DNA of 64,000 bases, from assembly GCA_019925095.2 (NCBI GenBank), contig CM034398.1:9563001-9627000 (forward strand), written 5' to 3'. A model generated the notes under the pieces. The model saw nothing but the letters and a program-made list of their open reading frames with translations, was not told where the DNA came from and did no database searches. Source of the stretch: Dendrolimus kikuchii. Its lineage: Eukaryota; Arthropoda; Insecta; Lepidoptera; Lasiocampidae. Both the position numbers and the translations under genes were made by a program. Below are positions 8,356 through 17,162 of this stretch, piece by piece; the first letter of the stretch is position 1; every line of letters begins with the position of its first letter.

Positions 8356-11300
8356 CTAAGTGCTGTTGTCGTCGGGGGGAAGACGAGCAATCTTTGTGAC
8401 TGGTCTCGTTAAGCTGCCATCCTTGGTGCTGAGTTCTACGACTCGGACGACGTCATCCTTTCCGGGCAGAATCTTCTTTATTCTTCCCATCTTCCACTGG
8501 AGTCTGGGAAGATTATCCTCCTTTATGAGTACCAGCTCACCAATCTTGGGTCGACTGGTTTCCGTAGTCCATTTAGATCGGGATTGGAGAGTGTGCAGGT
8601 AGGATTTCGACCACAAGGTCCAAAATCGCTGAGCCAACGCTTGCACTAAGCGAAAACGTCGTAGGGTTGATGGAGGAGAGGATTCATGGGAATGTTCGGG
8701 TAATGCGGTAAGTGGGCGACCTATAAGGAAATGACCAGCGGTTAGGACTTCGAAGTCTGTAGGGTCTGAAGACAGAGGGCAGAGTGGTCGAGAGTTGAGA
8801 ACGGCCTCAATACGGGCTAAGAGTGTAGAAAATTCTTCAAAGGTCAGATGCTGCTCACCTAATACGCGATAGAGTAATTGCTTAGTAGATTTCACGGCTG
8901 CCTCGTGCAGACCGCCAAAAGAAGGAGCTGAGGGCGGATTGAGCAACCATGTGATCTGCTGTGTGGCTAGCTTGTGCGTAATTCTATCATCATTGGCCTT
9001 TAAGAAGTTTTGTACTTCTATGAGCTGATTTCTTGCGCCGACATAGTTTGTACCGCAATCAGAGCGAATTAGGGTAGGGATTCCGCGCCGACTAACGAAC
9101 CTTTGCAGTGCCGCAAAAAAGGCGTCCGTAGAAAGTTCCGAGACAGCCTCTAAGTGCACTGCCTTGGTGGCGAGACAAACGAAAACACAAAAGTAGCCTT
9201 TGAGAAGTTTGGCATTGCGTAGAGTACTTGATTTAATTAGGAATGGTCCGGCAAAATCCGTGGACACTTGACTAAACACCGGTTGTGGGCTGACTCGATC
9301 AGCCGGTAGGTCGGCCATAAAAGGGGGATTCGGCTGAGCTCGATGCCTAAAACAGCGTACACATTTAAAGACACGGTGACGAATGACTCGCCTTCCAGAT
9401 AAAATCCAGTATTGTTGACGGAGTAGTGCGTGTAGTGTATCTGCGCCCGGGTGGCAGTGTATAGTGTGGAAATGATCTATAATTAGGTCCACAAGGGGGC
9501 TTGAACTGGGTAAGATGAGGGGATGTTGTGTGTCATATCTAAGGGCTGAGTTGGACAAGCGCCCTCCTACTCTAAGAAGACCATCCTTGAGAAAGGGCGA
9601 GAGGCGTTGTATTCGCACTGTACATAATTTGTTAGTTTGCAGTCGGTGGATGTCTTCAGCGAACATATTTTGTTGGACTGAGCGTACCCAGTGTAAGAGC
9701 GCTTTCTTACGTTCGTCTACGGTAATGGGACCAACGATGCGAGAGTGAGAAGATACCAAGCAATTGTGTGCAAAACGTTTAATACATGCGGTTACGCCTA
9801 CAAGTGTGTCTAAGGAGCTGAATCTCGTGAGTAAATCCGTGTCTAGATCAGGAACCGCGATGTGAGCTACCATTTTTCTTGGTTTTAGACCAGGCAGTAC
9901 GTGATGACCCAAAGCAGGGGGCATCGTGGGCCAGGTATCAGGTGGGGCCTTGAGCCAAGTAGGCGACCACCATAGGTCATAGGCTAAGAGTTCCTGTGCT
10001 GATATTCCCCTGCTAGCACAGTCGGCAGGGTTAAGAGCTGAGGGTACATGTCTCCAAGTAGGGTTACATGGATTGGCTGCAATGGCAGAGACTCGATTGG
10101 CCTCAAAGACCTGTAGGGATTGAGAAGGAGTTTTAAGCCAGGCGAGTACGATAGTACTGTCTGACCAACAAAAGTGTTGCTGAATGGTAATGTGGGCAGA
10201 AAGTTGAACAGAGACGCGAGAAATGAGCAGCGAAGTGAGGTGTGCAGCTGAAAGTTCCAGCTTTGGTATAGTCTGTCGGGTTTTAATGGGGGCTACCTTG
10301 GATTTAGAAACAAGTAGTCTGACGTGTACCTGACCCGTGATATTCGTTTCATGAAGATAGACTGCGGCTGCATATCCGGATTCGGATGCATCGGCAAAAC
10401 CGTGTAGGGTGTAGGTGGAATCTTTGCTGGTGCAAATTGTTCTGGGGAGTCGAAGAGCAGAGAGTAGAGGTAAGTCTTCAAAAATGTGCTGAAATTGAAA
10501 TGTGACATCATTGGGAGCCGATTCATCCCAGTCTAACTTTAGAGTCCATAGGTGCTGAATGAGCAGTTTTGCGCGGAAAATAACTGGGCTGATCCATCCA
10601 CTAGGATCGTATAAACGAGCGATGGTACTGAGTATTGACCTTTTGGTAAATTTTTCCAGTGTAGGTACCGAAATGTGATATGTAAATTCGTCCGTTTGGG
10701 GTATCCATTGCATACCAAGTACCTTGATTGCATTGGAGTCGGGTACAACATCAAAATCCTTGGGTATGTCACATTGATCATCCGGGAAGCGTTCTAAAAG
10801 CTGACGAGAGTTTGAGGTCCACTTTCGCAAATGAAATCCCCCTAGGGCTAGTAACTCAATGAGTTCAGTCTGCAGAGCTATTGCCTTGTCAACTGAATCA
10901 TGCCCAGTCAGAATGTCATCCACGAATATGGAGTGCGTAAGAACCTGTGCAGCCTGGGGGAAACGGTGACCTTCATCAGTGACCAGCTGTATAATAGATC
11001 GATTGGCGAGGAAGGGGCTGGGTCGTAGGCCATACGTGACAGTGGACAGGGCGTAAGTGAGCAGAGGTTGATCTGGAGAAGAGCGCCATAGAATGAGTTG
11101 GAACCGTCTGTGGTCTGGGTGAACTAGTATATTTCTAAACATCATCTGGATGTCTGTACTAAAGACCACTTTGTGAGTACGAAAATTTAGAATGATGTCA
11201 GTAATATCACGTTGGAGCGGTGGGCCAGTGTGCAGACAGTCATTAAGACTGACACCATTAGAGCTCTTACAGCTGCCATCAAAAACCGTGCGAAGTTTTT

Positions 11301-12486
11301 CAGAGTTGGCTTTGAAGATGCCATGATGCGGGACGTAAAAATGGTCTTTTCCTTTAAATGTGCTGGGGTGACAAAGAGCCATGTGGCCCATGTCAATGTA
11401 TTCCTTCATGAAGTCGATATATTTTGAGCGGAGGGTAGGATCTCTTTGGAGTTTGCGCTCCAAATTAAGGAATCGTCGTAGTGCAATAGCGTGGGTTGCA
11501 CCGAGCTTAGGTGCCTTTGTAAGAAAGGGAAGGGATACTATGTATCGCCCTGTGGGATCACGTGTGGTGGTAGAACGAAAGTTCTCCTCACACTCGTCAG
11601 AGGTTGAGTTGTCCTTTGATTGCACTTCTTCGACTTCCCAGAATCTCTCCAGAGCGGAGTGTATTTCTTTATTTGAGTGTTGGGGTTGTAAACAGTCAAT
11701 ATTTACTAGTGCTGAATTAACTTGAGGCTCAGGCTTTGTGTAGTTTGGATTGATAGGACCTAAAAGAGCGAAATTGAAGATCGTGCCGAAGGCTATTGGC
11801 CTGCCGGGGCCCAAAAAAATTTTGTTACCATCCAAAATTTGGCCCAAGACATCAGAACCTATAATCAAGTCAATAGCGGCTGGAAAACGATAAGACGAGT
11901 CTGCTAGGGGAAGCTGTGTCGAGTCGAGGAGTGGAACAACGTCAGGTAACATTGTTAATGGTAAAAGACCTGTCAAATCTGGTAGAATGTATGCCTTTGC
12001 GCTAATTACTGGGACTTCGGTGTGAATAGGGCGGAATGTGATGGTAGTTGAAGAACTAGAGTTTTGAGTCTGCTGATTACCGACTCCTGTAATTTTTAGT
12101 TCTGTGTGCTCGACAGGCAAACGTAATTTTTGTGTCATAGTTTTAGTTAACAAGGTTAGCATGGAACCGCTGTCTAATAATGCTCTTGCCTTATGAAATT
12201 CTCCAGCGTTGTCTGCTAGTTCTAGGGACACAGTGGGTAATAAAACTGGTGGATCGTGTACTGTAATGTGCTGAGTATGTGCTGAAATATGACTGTCATT
12301 TTGGTTAGCTTTATCAGAGGAAGTAACAGGGCTGCCGGGCAAGTGATTATTATGATAAACTTTATTATCATAGTGCTGAGTATGAAACTGGGATTTATTT
12401 TGTTTACGTGATGTAGTGGATGGTGTATATTGTAGCGATGGTATGGGTGGGTGTAGTGTAGTATTGTGTAAGTGAGTAGCAGGTAG
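8356..12486 (-). CDS. pol: BEL/Pao retrotransposon Pol polyprotein (PR-RT-RNase H-IN)
   Basis: An open frame of about 1,376 codons, free of stops from 12486 down to the stop at 8356; a non-ATG (TTG) start at 12342 would give 1,328 residues, and the residue numbers below count from there. An aspartic protease has DSGS at 57-60. The reverse transcriptase has STDIQMMF near 396 and the catalytic FVDD box at 473-476. RNase H carries FADASESGY near 649 with WSDST near 726. The integrase has an HHCC-type zinc module around 957-997 (ending CVRC) and a D-D-E triad compatible with D1029, D1095 and E1147. A BEL-type C-terminal domain follows. This order, with integrase last and no chromodomain, is that of BEL/Pao (family knowledge). 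No envelope gene is seen. The pol frame itself is intact, but the gag-pol junction upstream is broken (TGA at 12487-12489). It is antisense to the host gene, in its last intron. Confidence 0.93.
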   Translation of the reverse strand, partial: LPATHLHNTTLHPPIPSLQYTPSTTSRKQNKSQFHTQHYDNKVYHNNHLPGSPVTSSDKANQNDSHISAHTQHITVHDPPVLLPTVSLELADNAGEFHKARALLDSGSMLTLLTKTMTQKLRLPVEHTELKITGVGNQQTQNSSSSTTITFRPIHTEVPVISAKAYILPDLTGLLPLTMLPDVVPLLDSTQLPLADSSYRFPAAIDLIIGSDVLGQILDGNKIFLGPGRPIAFGTIFNFALLGPINPNYTKPEPQVNSALVNIDCLQPQHSNKEIHSALERFWEVEEVQSKDNSTSDECEENFRSTTTRDPTGRYIVSLPFLTKAPKLGATHAIALRRFLNLERKLQRDPTLRSKYIDFMKEYIDMGHMALCHPSTFKGKDHFYVPHHGIFKANSEKLRTVFDGSCKSSNGVSLNDCLHTGPPLQRDITDIILNFRTHKVVFSTDIQMMFRNILVHPDHRRFQLILWRSSPDQPLLTYALSTVTYGLRPSPFLANRSIIQLVTDEGHRFPQAAQVLTHSIFVDDILTGHDSVDKAIALQTELIELLALGGFHLRKWTSNSRQLLERFPDDQCDIPKDFDVVPDSNAIKVLGMQWIPQTDEFTYHISVPTLEKFTKRSILSTIARLYDPSGWISPVIFRAKLLIQHLWTLKLDWDESAPNDVTFQFQHIFEDLPLLSALRLPRTICTSKDSTYTLHGFADASESGYAAAVYLHETNITGQVHVRLLVSKSKVAPIKTRQTIPKLELSAAHLTSLLISRVSVQLSAHITIQQHFCWSDSTIVLAWLKTPSQSLQVFEANRVSAIAANPCNPTWRHVPSALNPADCASRGISAQELLAYDLWWSPTWLKAPPDTWPTMPPALGHHVLPGLKPRKMVAHIAVPDLDTDLLTRFSSLDTLVGVTACIKRFAHNCLVSSHSRIVGPITVDERKKALLHWVRSVQQNMFAEDIHRLQTNKLCTVRIQRLSPFLKDGLLRVGGRLSNSALRYDTQHPLILPSSSPLVDLIIDHFHTIHCHPGADTLHALLRQQYWILSGRRVIRHRVFKCVRCFRHRAQPNPPFMADLPADRVSPQPVFSQVSTDFAGPFLIKSSTLRNAKLLKGYFCVFVCLATKAVHLEAVSELSTDAFFAALQRFVSRRGIPTLIRSDCGTNYVGARNQLIEVQNFLKANDDRITHKLATQQITWLLNPPSAPSFGGLHEAAVKSTKQLLYRVLGEQHLTFEEFSTLLARIEAVLNSRPLCPLSSDPTDFEVLTAGHFLIGRPLTALPEHSHESSPPSTLRRFRLVQALAQRFWTLWSKSYLHTLQSRSKWTTETSRPKIGELVLIKEDNLPRLQWKMGRIKKILPGKDDVVRVVELSTKDGSLTRPVTKIARLPPDDNST

Positions 12487-12712
12487 TCATTGTTGTGAAT
12501 TAATAGGTGAATTACGACGAGAAGAGTTTCTTGATTCCGTGGTTGGGCGGGTGTGTTCTTGTCCTCTTAGTTGTGGGGCAAGAGGAGTGAATTGACATAT
12601 GTGGGTGATTCAAAGCTACTGCGATGTAAGGTGGCATGGTGTTTCGCGCTTTCACTTTCTCTACACCGACCTGTGGATCTGCACTCGTCTGAGAATGGGG
12701 GTCCTAGACCCA
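12487..12712 (-). pseudogene. gag: BEL/Pao gag remnant (zinc-knuckle region), broken
   Basis: Upstream of pol on the minus strand, one frame carries a zinc-knuckle-like segment with cysteines spaced as CRSTGRC and then KHHATLHRSS; a Cys-Cys-His-rich end followed by 'HH-LH' is typical of BEL Gag. That frame ends at a TAA soon after, and the pol frame continues in a different phase and meets a TGA at 12487-12489. So there is at least one frame shift and one stop between gag and protease. The gag is cut at about 12709-12712, where the inverted second pol copy begins; the capsid part is missing from the cluster. Confidence 0.7.
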
Positions 12713-15700
12713 GCACATTTAAAGGAAAAGACCATTTTTACGTCCCGCATCATGGCATCTTCAAAGCCAACTCTGAAAAACTTCGCACGGTTTTTGATGG
12801 CAGCTGTAAGAGCTCTAATGGTGTCAGTCTTAATGACTGTCTGCACACTGGCCCACCGCTCCAACGTGATATTACTGACATCATTCTAAATTTTCGTACT
12901 CACAAAGTGGTCTTTAGTACAGACATCCAGATGATGTTTAGAAATATACTAGTTCACCCAGACCACAGACGGTTCCAACTCATTCTATGGCGCTCTTCTC
13001 CAGATCAACCTCTGCTCACTTACGCCCTGTCCACTGTCACGTATGGCCTACGACCCAGCCCCTTCCTCGCCAATCGATCTATTATACAGCTGGTCACTGA
13101 TGAAGGTCACCGTTTTCCCCAGGCTGCACAGGTTCTTACGCACTCCATATTCGTGGATGACATTCTGACTGGGCATGATTCAGTTGACAAGGCAATAGCT
13201 CTGCAGACTGAACTCATTGAGTTACTAGCCCTAGGGGGGTTTCATTTGCGAAAGTGGACCTCAAACTCTCGTCAGCTTTTAGAACGCTTCCCGGATGATC
13301 AATGTGACATACCCAAGGATTTTGATGTTGTACCCGACTCCAATGCAATCAAGGTACTTGGTATGCAATGGATACCCCAAACGGACGAATTTACATATCA
13401 CATTTCGGTACCTACACTGGAAAAATTTACCAAAAGGTCAATACTCAGTACCATCGCTCGTTTATACGATCCTAGTGGATGGATCAGCCCAGTTATTTTC
13501 CGCGCAAAACTGCTCATTCAGCACCTATGGACTCTAAAGTTAGACTGGGATGAATCGGCTCCCAATGATGTCACATTTCAATTTCAGCACATTTTTGAAG
13601 ACTTACCTCTACTCTCTGCTCTTCGACTCCCCAGAACAATTTGCACCAGCAAAGATTCCACCTACACCCTACACGGTTTTGCCGATGCATCCGAATCCGG
13701 ATATGCAGCCGCAGTCTATCTTCATGAAACGAATATCACGGGTCAGGTACACGTCAGACTACTTGTTTCTAAATCCAAGGTAGCCCCCATTAAAACCCGA
13801 CAGACTATACCAAAGCTGGAACTTTCAGCTGCACACCTCACTTCGCTGCTCATTTCTCGCGTCTCTGTTCAACTTTCTGCCCACATTACCATTCAGCAAC
13901 ACTTTTGTTGGTCAGACAGTACTATCGTACTCGCCTGGCTTAAAACTCCTTCTCAATCCCTACAGGTCTTTGAGGCCAATCGAGTCTCTGCCATTGCAGC
14001 CAATCCATGTAACCCTACTTGGAGACATGTACCCTCAGCTCTTAACCCTGCCGACTGTGCTAGCAGGGGAATATCAGCACAGGAACTCTTAGCCTATGAC
14101 CTATGGTGGTCGCCTACTTGGCTCAAGGCCCCACCTGATACCTGGCCCACGATGCCCCCTGCTTTGGGTCATCACGTACTGCCTGGTCTAAAACCCAGAA
14201 AAATGGTAGCTCACATCGCGGTTCCTGATCTAGACACGGATTTACTCACGAGATTCAGCTCCTTAGACACACTTGTAGGCGTAACCGCATGTATTAAACG
14301 TTTTGCACACAATTGCTTGGTATCTTCTCACTCTCGCATCGTTGGTCCCATTACCGTAGACGAACGTAAGAAAGCGCTCTTACACTGGGTACGCTCAGTC
14401 CAACAAAATATGTTCGCTGAAGACATCCACCGACTGCAAACTAACAAATTATGTACAGTGCGAATACAACGCCTCTCGCCCTTTCTCAAGGATGGTCTTC
14501 TTAGAGTAGGAGGGCGCTTGTCCAACTCAGCCCTTAGATATGACACACAACATCCCCTCATCTTACCCAGTTCAAGCCCCCTTGTGGACCTAATTATAGA
14601 TCATTTCCACACTATACACTGCCACCCGGGCGCAGATACACTACACGCACTACTCCGTCAACAATACTGGATTTTATCTGGAAGGCGAGTCATTCGTCAC
14701 CGTGTCTTTAAATGTGTACGCTGTTTTAGGCATCGAGCTCAGCCGAATCCCCCTTTTATGGCCGACCTACCGGCTGATCGAGTCAGCCCACAACCGGTGT
14801 TTAGTCAAGTGTCCACGGATTTTGCCGGACCATTCCTAATTAAATCAAGTACTCTACGCAATGCCAAACTTCTCAAAGGCTACTTTTGTGTTTTCGTTTG
14901 TCTCGCCACCAAGGCAGTGCACTTAGAGGCTGTCTCGGAACTTTCTACGGACGCCTTTTTTGCGGCATTGCAAAGGTTCGTTAGTCGGCGCGGAATCCCT
15001 ACCCTAATTCGCTCTGATTGCGGTACAAACTATGTCGGCGCAAGAAATCAGCTCATAGAAGTACAAAACTTCTTAAAGGCCAATGATGATAGAATTACGC
15101 ACAAGCTAGCCACACAGCAGATCACATGGTTGCTCAATCCGCCCTCAGCTCCTTCTTTTGGCGGTCTGCACGAGGCAGCCGTGAAATCTACTAAGCAATT
15201 ACTCTATCGCGTATTAGGTGAGCAGCATCTGACCTTTGAAGAATTTTCTACACTCTTAGCCCGTATTGAGGCCGTTCTCAACTCTCGACCACTCTGCCCT
15301 CTGTCTTCAGACCCTACAGACTTCGAAGTCCTAACCGCTGGTCATTTCCTTATAGGTCGCCCACTTACCGCATTACCCGAACATTCCCATGAATCCTCTC
15401 CTCCATCAACCCTACGACGTTTTCGCTTAGTGCAAGCGTTGGCTCAGCGATTTTGGACCTTGTGGTCGAAATCCTACCTGCACACTCTCCAATCCCGATC
15501 TAAATGGACTACGGAAACCAGTCGACCCAAGATTGGTGAGCTGGTACTCATAAAGGAGGATAATCTTCCCAGACTCCAGTGGAAGATGGGAAGAATAAAG
15601 AAGATTCTGCCCGGAAGGGATGACGTCGTCCGAGTCGTAGAACTCAGCACCAAGGATGGCAGCTTAACGAGACCAGTCACAAAGATTGCTCGTCTTCCCC

Positions 15701-15720
15701 TCGACGACAACAGCACTTAG
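12571..15720 (+). CDS. pol: Second BEL/Pao Pol copy, 5'-truncated, fused to antisense gag
   Basis: A 1,049-codon open frame. The first ~46 residues come from reading the gag remnant backwards and are not a natural protein start; true pol homology begins at 12709 with PSTFKGKDHFYV. From there to the stop the protein equals the minus-strand Pol except for two residues near the end (Lys to Arg, Pro to Leu). Missing are the protease and the N-terminal part of the reverse transcriptase, including everything before residue 326 of the other copy. FVDD (about 194-197), RNase H, the integrase zinc module, the D-D-E triad and the C-terminal domain remain. It is in sense with the host transporter gene and lies in its intron. 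The absence of stops over 3 kb implies a young copy or recent conversion by its partner. Confidence 0.88.
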   Translation: MWGKRSELTYVGDSKLLRCKVAWCFALSLSLHRPVDLHSSENGGPRPSTFKGKDHFYVPHHGIFKANSEKLRTVFDGSCKSSNGVSLNDCLHTGPPLQRDITDIILNFRTHKVVFSTDIQMMFRNILVHPDHRRFQLILWRSSPDQPLLTYALSTVTYGLRPSPFLANRSIIQLVTDEGHRFPQAAQVLTHSIFVDDILTGHDSVDKAIALQTELIELLALGGFHLRKWTSNSRQLLERFPDDQCDIPKDFDVVPDSNAIKVLGMQWIPQTDEFTYHISVPTLEKFTKRSILSTIARLYDPSGWISPVIFRAKLLIQHLWTLKLDWDESAPNDVTFQFQHIFEDLPLLSALRLPRTICTSKDSTYTLHGFADASESGYAAAVYLHETNITGQVHVRLLVSKSKVAPIKTRQTIPKLELSAAHLTSLLISRVSVQLSAHITIQQHFCWSDSTIVLAWLKTPSQSLQVFEANRVSAIAANPCNPTWRHVPSALNPADCASRGISAQELLAYDLWWSPTWLKAPPDTWPTMPPALGHHVLPGLKPRKMVAHIAVPDLDTDLLTRFSSLDTLVGVTACIKRFAHNCLVSSHSRIVGPITVDERKKALLHWVRSVQQNMFAEDIHRLQTNKLCTVRIQRLSPFLKDGLLRVGGRLSNSALRYDTQHPLILPSSSPLVDLIIDHFHTIHCHPGADTLHALLRQQYWILSGRRVIRHRVFKCVRCFRHRAQPNPPFMADLPADRVSPQPVFSQVSTDFAGPFLIKSSTLRNAKLLKGYFCVFVCLATKAVHLEAVSELSTDAFFAALQRFVSRRGIPTLIRSDCGTNYVGARNQLIEVQNFLKANDDRITHKLATQQITWLLNPPSAPSFGGLHEAAVKSTKQLLYRVLGEQHLTFEEFSTLLARIEAVLNSRPLCPLSSDPTDFEVLTAGHFLIGRPLTALPEHSHESSPPSTLRRFRLVQALAQRFWTLWSKSYLHTLQSRSKWTTETSRPKIGELVLIKEDNLPRLQWKMGRIKKILPGRDDVVRVVELSTKDGSLTRPVTKIARLPLDDNST

Positions 15721-15766
15721 TCAGCACTATAAATGGGAGCCGTCACCTTTTCCCCGGGCCCCAGGA

Positions 15767-16005
15767 TGTTCACGCCACCGCGTAACGAACGATGATTCCC
15801 CGAAAAAGTAATTTACCCCGCACTTCCGCGTCTCAACGATCAGTCTGAATCGATCCGTCGTAAAAACATTCACGCATCGCGCGCGCATTTGAGATATCCA
15901 CCCAATTGCAATACTAACCGGGTTCCAAGAGCTTGGTGATAAGTGGCAATTATCTCCATTCCCTCTTACCCTTGCACCCTTGAAATCTGGCAATCGGCCA
16001 GATCA
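15767..16005 (+). mobile_element. BEL/Pao 3' LTR with a 108-bp internal deletion
   Basis: It begins TGTTCACGCC 46 bp after the pol stop and ends GGCCAGATCA at 16005, so both LTR ends are kept. Compared with the complete LTR at 7963-8309, bases corresponding to 8019-8126 are missing at GTGGCAA|TTATCTCC (15949/15950); 239 bp remain. The base directly after the LTR begins ordinary AT-rich intron DNA (aaatcactattaat). A 5-bp target duplication cannot be tested because no left LTR of this orientation has an intact outer end. Confidence 0.85.
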
Positions 16006-16504
16006 AAATCACTATTAATAAAAGTAATTATTTTATTGATCCGTAACGGACCTCAAATCATAACAATAATTATAACACACCAATAATACTTTAAAAATAA
16101 TATCGTTCAAATGATGTTGATTTGAATCCTCGGCTGGGTTTATGGTATGTACTATTTAGGAAAATATTTGACCAAATGTGCGTATTGTTATGGTATAATT
16201 ACTACCTGCTAGCGACCGATAGATACATCGTGAAACTACAGCGACCGTCTTGAGCAAGTCGAGCCTTTACCGAAGGTTTATCGTAAGCGACATTCGCACC
16301 TAGATAATTTTGCTGTTACAAATAATATTTTAAACTATTATTTTGTATTTACACTTTCAAGTTTTGGTTCATCACGGTCTAGTGTAACAAAATTTGAAAA
16401 TCTTAAAACAAAATTATATTTTAAAATAACATTTGCAACAGAAAAACGCACAAATGTCGCTTACGATAAATCGGCGGTTACGTCTCGAAGTGTACATAAT
16501 AATT

Positions 16505-17162
16505 ATAACTAGTGGTTGCCCAGTGGTCGAAATTCGACCATAATAATTAATTTTAATTATAAGTTTGAAAATTATTAAGGTTCTGTTGTCAAAGACTACA
16601 CTTCTATAATCACAGTTTCGCCAAGGCTACACCTTTTCTTTTATTGCAGGAGATCAGCAAACAGGCAGACGGCCCACTTGATGGAAAGCGGTTACCATCG
16701 CCTATGGACATTTGCAACACCAAAGGTGCTACAAATGCGCTGCTGCTCTCTTAAGGGAGACTGGAACCTGGTCACTAATGCCGGAACACAACTCAAGGTT
16801 GTTATGGCGACATACTTTAGACCAGGGGTGGTAGCCATCCAGTCGGGCAAATGCCCTACCACCTGGCTGTGGGTTGTTAAGTCGCCTCTTACGACAGGCC
16901 GCCCGGCCGCAGGAAATTGTATTCTTTCTCCGTTCCTGCACGGAGTAAACACTATTAATTTGACTTTAACAATAAACAAGAGTGTATATGCGTGTATGTC
17001 AAATTGCGTGTGATTGAATGTATTTTTTATGCATAATTTAAAAAAAATATTAGCATTCTGCATTCCTTCTCTCTATAGACTATAATTGTGCAAAATTTCG
17101 TAATTCTCCGTCTGCGCAATTTTCGTAAAAAGGGATACAAAGTTTTTGCTTCACGTATTAAT
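16505..17162 (+). repeat. Family I repeat, split by a family A insertion
   Basis: The sequence starts with ACTAGTGGTTGCCC and TCGAAATTCGACCATAAT and ends with AAAGGGATACAAAGTTTTTGC. The same unit lies in reverse at 59711-60045, uninterrupted. Comparing the two shows that 16633-16948 is a later insertion. I suspect a non-autonomous DNA element or Helitron-like fragment, but see no clear inverted ends. Intronic (last intron of gene 1). Confidence 0.7.
16633..16948 (-). mobile_element. Family A repeat, complete copy nested in family I
   Basis: A complete, near-consensus copy whose exact limits are given by the empty site at 59711-60045: GGCTACAC...TATTAATTTGAC here against GGCTACACTGTTAATTTGAC there (complement). 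ACAC flanks both sides (16629-16632 and 16949-16952), which is at least part of the target-site duplication. The minus strand is the sense direction: it starts at CTCCGTGCAGGAACGGAG and ends in CTGCAATAAAAGAAAAGG. Open frames of 70-123 codons over it are present in several copies but in antisense, and are not genes. Confidence 0.8.

Larger units (their letters stand above)
8127..15949. repeat. Large inverted repeat: two 3,241-bp arms around a 1,341-bp loop
   Basis: Arm 1 is 8127-11367, arm 2 is 12709-15949 and the loop is 11368-12708. Arm 1 reversed matches arm 2 from inside the LTR (breakpoint at GTGGCAA) to a point in the reverse transcriptase region (CCCAGCACATTTAAAGG). The arms have exactly equal length, and I noticed only four base differences, all in the distal 300 bp or so: two in the LTR, two near the pol stop (changing Lys to Arg and Pro to Leu). 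The outer arm edge of copy 2 is a 108-bp deletion in the LTR relative to 8019-8126. The structure lies wholly within one intron of the transporter gene. Confidence 0.9.

Noticed and set aside
12599..12889. Alternative + frame overlapping the start of the second pol copy
   Set aside because: A shadow of pol in another phase; the pol frame is clearly the coding one.
8356..16005. Endogenous retrovirus with envelope gene
   Set aside because: There is no open frame between pol and the LTR on either copy; the domain order is that of BEL/Pao retrotransposons.
16678..17063. 111- and 123-codon frames on both strands, with a twin at 56773-57045
   Set aside because: The recurrence reflects family A copies, not a protein family; the frames are on both strands and are broken in older copies.
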